Origin: Deltaproteobacteria bacterium
GTDB lineage: Bacteria > Desulfobacterota > Desulfarculia > Adiutricales > Adiutricaceae
NCBI GenBank assembly: GCA_031279525.1
Contig: JAITIH010000129.1
Span: 1-6,338, forward strand
Direction: 5' to 3'
Length of the DNA stretch: 6,338 nt
A model generated the notes under the pieces. It did not search any database. It was not told where the DNA came from and saw only the letters and a list, made by a program, of their open reading frames with translations. Below are positions 5,629-6,338 of the stretch, piece by piece. A program made the translations under genes and the position numbers. The stretch's first letter is position 1. Every line of letters begins with the position of its first letter.

Positions 5629-6338
5629 ATGCTGGCTGTTAACACCGGACACGTTCTAATAATCGACTACGGCTCCCAGTACACCCAGCTGATCGCCCGA
5701 AAAATCCGGGCGGCCGGCTACTACGCCGAGATTCTGCCGGCCGGCCTCCCCGTCGAGCCGGCCCTGGCCAAGCGCCCTGGGGCCTTAGTCCTCTCCGGCG
5801 GGCCGGACAGCGTCGACGCCCCAGGGGCCCCTCAGCTGGACGAGGCCCTCTTAGCGGCTAAGCTCCCCACCTTAGGGGTCTGCTACGGCATGCAGCTTTT
5901 GGCCCGAAGTTTAGGCGGGGAACTGGAATGCGAGACGGACGGCGGCGAGTACGGCCCGGCCGAGCTGACCCTGATGGAATACTCCCCGCTTTTCTCCGGC
6001 TTGAGCCAAACCTTCTCGGTCTGGATGTCCCACGGGGACTGGGTGAAAAAACTGCCGCCCGGCTTCGAGGCCATAGCCGAAACTAAAGCTCTGCCCTACG
6101 CGGCCATGGCCAACCTAGAGACGAGCGTCTTCGGCCTTCAGTTTCACCCCGAGGTCCACCATACCCAAGGCGGGGAGAGGATTCTCCAGAATTTTCTGAC
6201 CTTAGCCAATCTGGAGCCCAACTGGCGGGTGGAGTCCTTCGTCGGCAAGACCGTTAAGGCCATCGCCGAGACCACGGCCGGCGGTCGAGTCTTGTTGGCC
6301 CTCTCCGGCGGGGTGGACTCGACCGTGACCGCGGCCCT
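5629..6338 (+). CDS. guaA: GMP synthase (glutamine-hydrolysing), N-terminal part
   Basis: GMP synthase makes GMP from XMP, ATP and glutamine, the last step of guanine nucleotide synthesis in the cytoplasm. About 236 of an expected 510-525 residues are visible; the gene runs off the right edge. Seen: the class I glutamine amidotransferase domain beginning VLIIDYGSQYTQLIARKIR (from residue 9), the oxyanion-region LVLSGGP, the nucleophile Cys85 in GVCYGMQ, the MSHGD motif, and His173/Glu175 in GLQFHPEV, completing the Cys-His-Glu triad. The ATP-pyrophosphatase domain then begins with the PP-loop LSGGVDST (S226-T232) near the edge. The start at ATG 5629 is forced by the in-frame TAG just before it. 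All catalytic residues in view are intact. It has its own promoter; guaB, often the neighbour, is not immediately upstream here. Confidence 0.97.
   Translation, partial: MLAVNTGHVLIIDYGSQYTQLIARKIRAAGYYAEILPAGLPVEPALAKRPGALVLSGGPDSVDAPGAPQLDEALLAAKLPTLGVCYGMQLLARSLGGELECETDGGEYGPAELTLMEYSPLFSGLSQTFSVWMSHGDWVKKLPPGFEAIAETKALPYAAMANLETSVFGLQFHPEVHHTQGGERILQNFLTLANLEPNWRVESFVGKTVKAIAETTAGGRVLLALSGGVDSTVTAA

Noticed and set aside
5883..6074. A 63-codon minus-strand frame inside guaA
   Set aside because: It is antisense to the catalytic region of the amidotransferase domain, where sequence is set by GuaA motifs, and shows no features of its own.

Overview
The window is GC-rich bacterial DNA from a Gram-negative (diderm) organism. 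It carries, all on the + strand, the end of a tamA gene, a complete tamB gene, a 448-bp intergenic region and the first ~45% of guaA. The tamAB pair shows that the cell has an outer membrane. The taxon is not certain. The very Ala/GCC-rich coding with tamA-tamB as a tight pair would suit a deltaproteobacterial (Desulfobacterota-like) lineage, but this is only inference.

Layout: (1) 2-661, the C-terminal beta-barrel part of TamA, an Omp85/BamA-family outer-membrane protein, open at the left window edge. (2) 663-5180, TamB, 1505 residues, beginning one base after the tamA stop. It has an unusual cytoplasmic N-terminal extension, one transmembrane anchor, a long beta-rich periplasmic body interrupted by an Ala/Pro/Ser-rich linker with an internal 24-bp repeat, and the conserved C-terminal TamB (DUF490) domain. 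(3) 5181-5628, a non-coding interval with a 2.5-copy 16-bp tandem repeat, several hairpin-capable inverted repeats, a weak terminator candidate and a good sigma-70-type promoter close to guaA. (4) 5629-6338, the GMP synthase glutamine-amidotransferase domain and the first residues of the ATP-pyrophosphatase domain, cut by the right edge.

TamA and TamB form one envelope machine: TamB is anchored in the inner membrane, spans the periplasm, and docks its C-terminus on the TamA barrel. TamB-type proteins are now viewed mainly as lipid-transport bridges between the membranes, with an additional or older proposed role in assembling some outer-membrane proteins. guaA is a purine-biosynthesis housekeeping gene with its own promoter and no functional link to tamAB.

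I see no evidence of a previously undescribed multi-gene system. The points most worth a second look are the intergenic 16-bp repeat, a 12-codon out-of-frame ORF overlapping the guaA start, the TamB linker with its internal duplication, and a context-dependent leucine codon choice that creates many off-frame stops.
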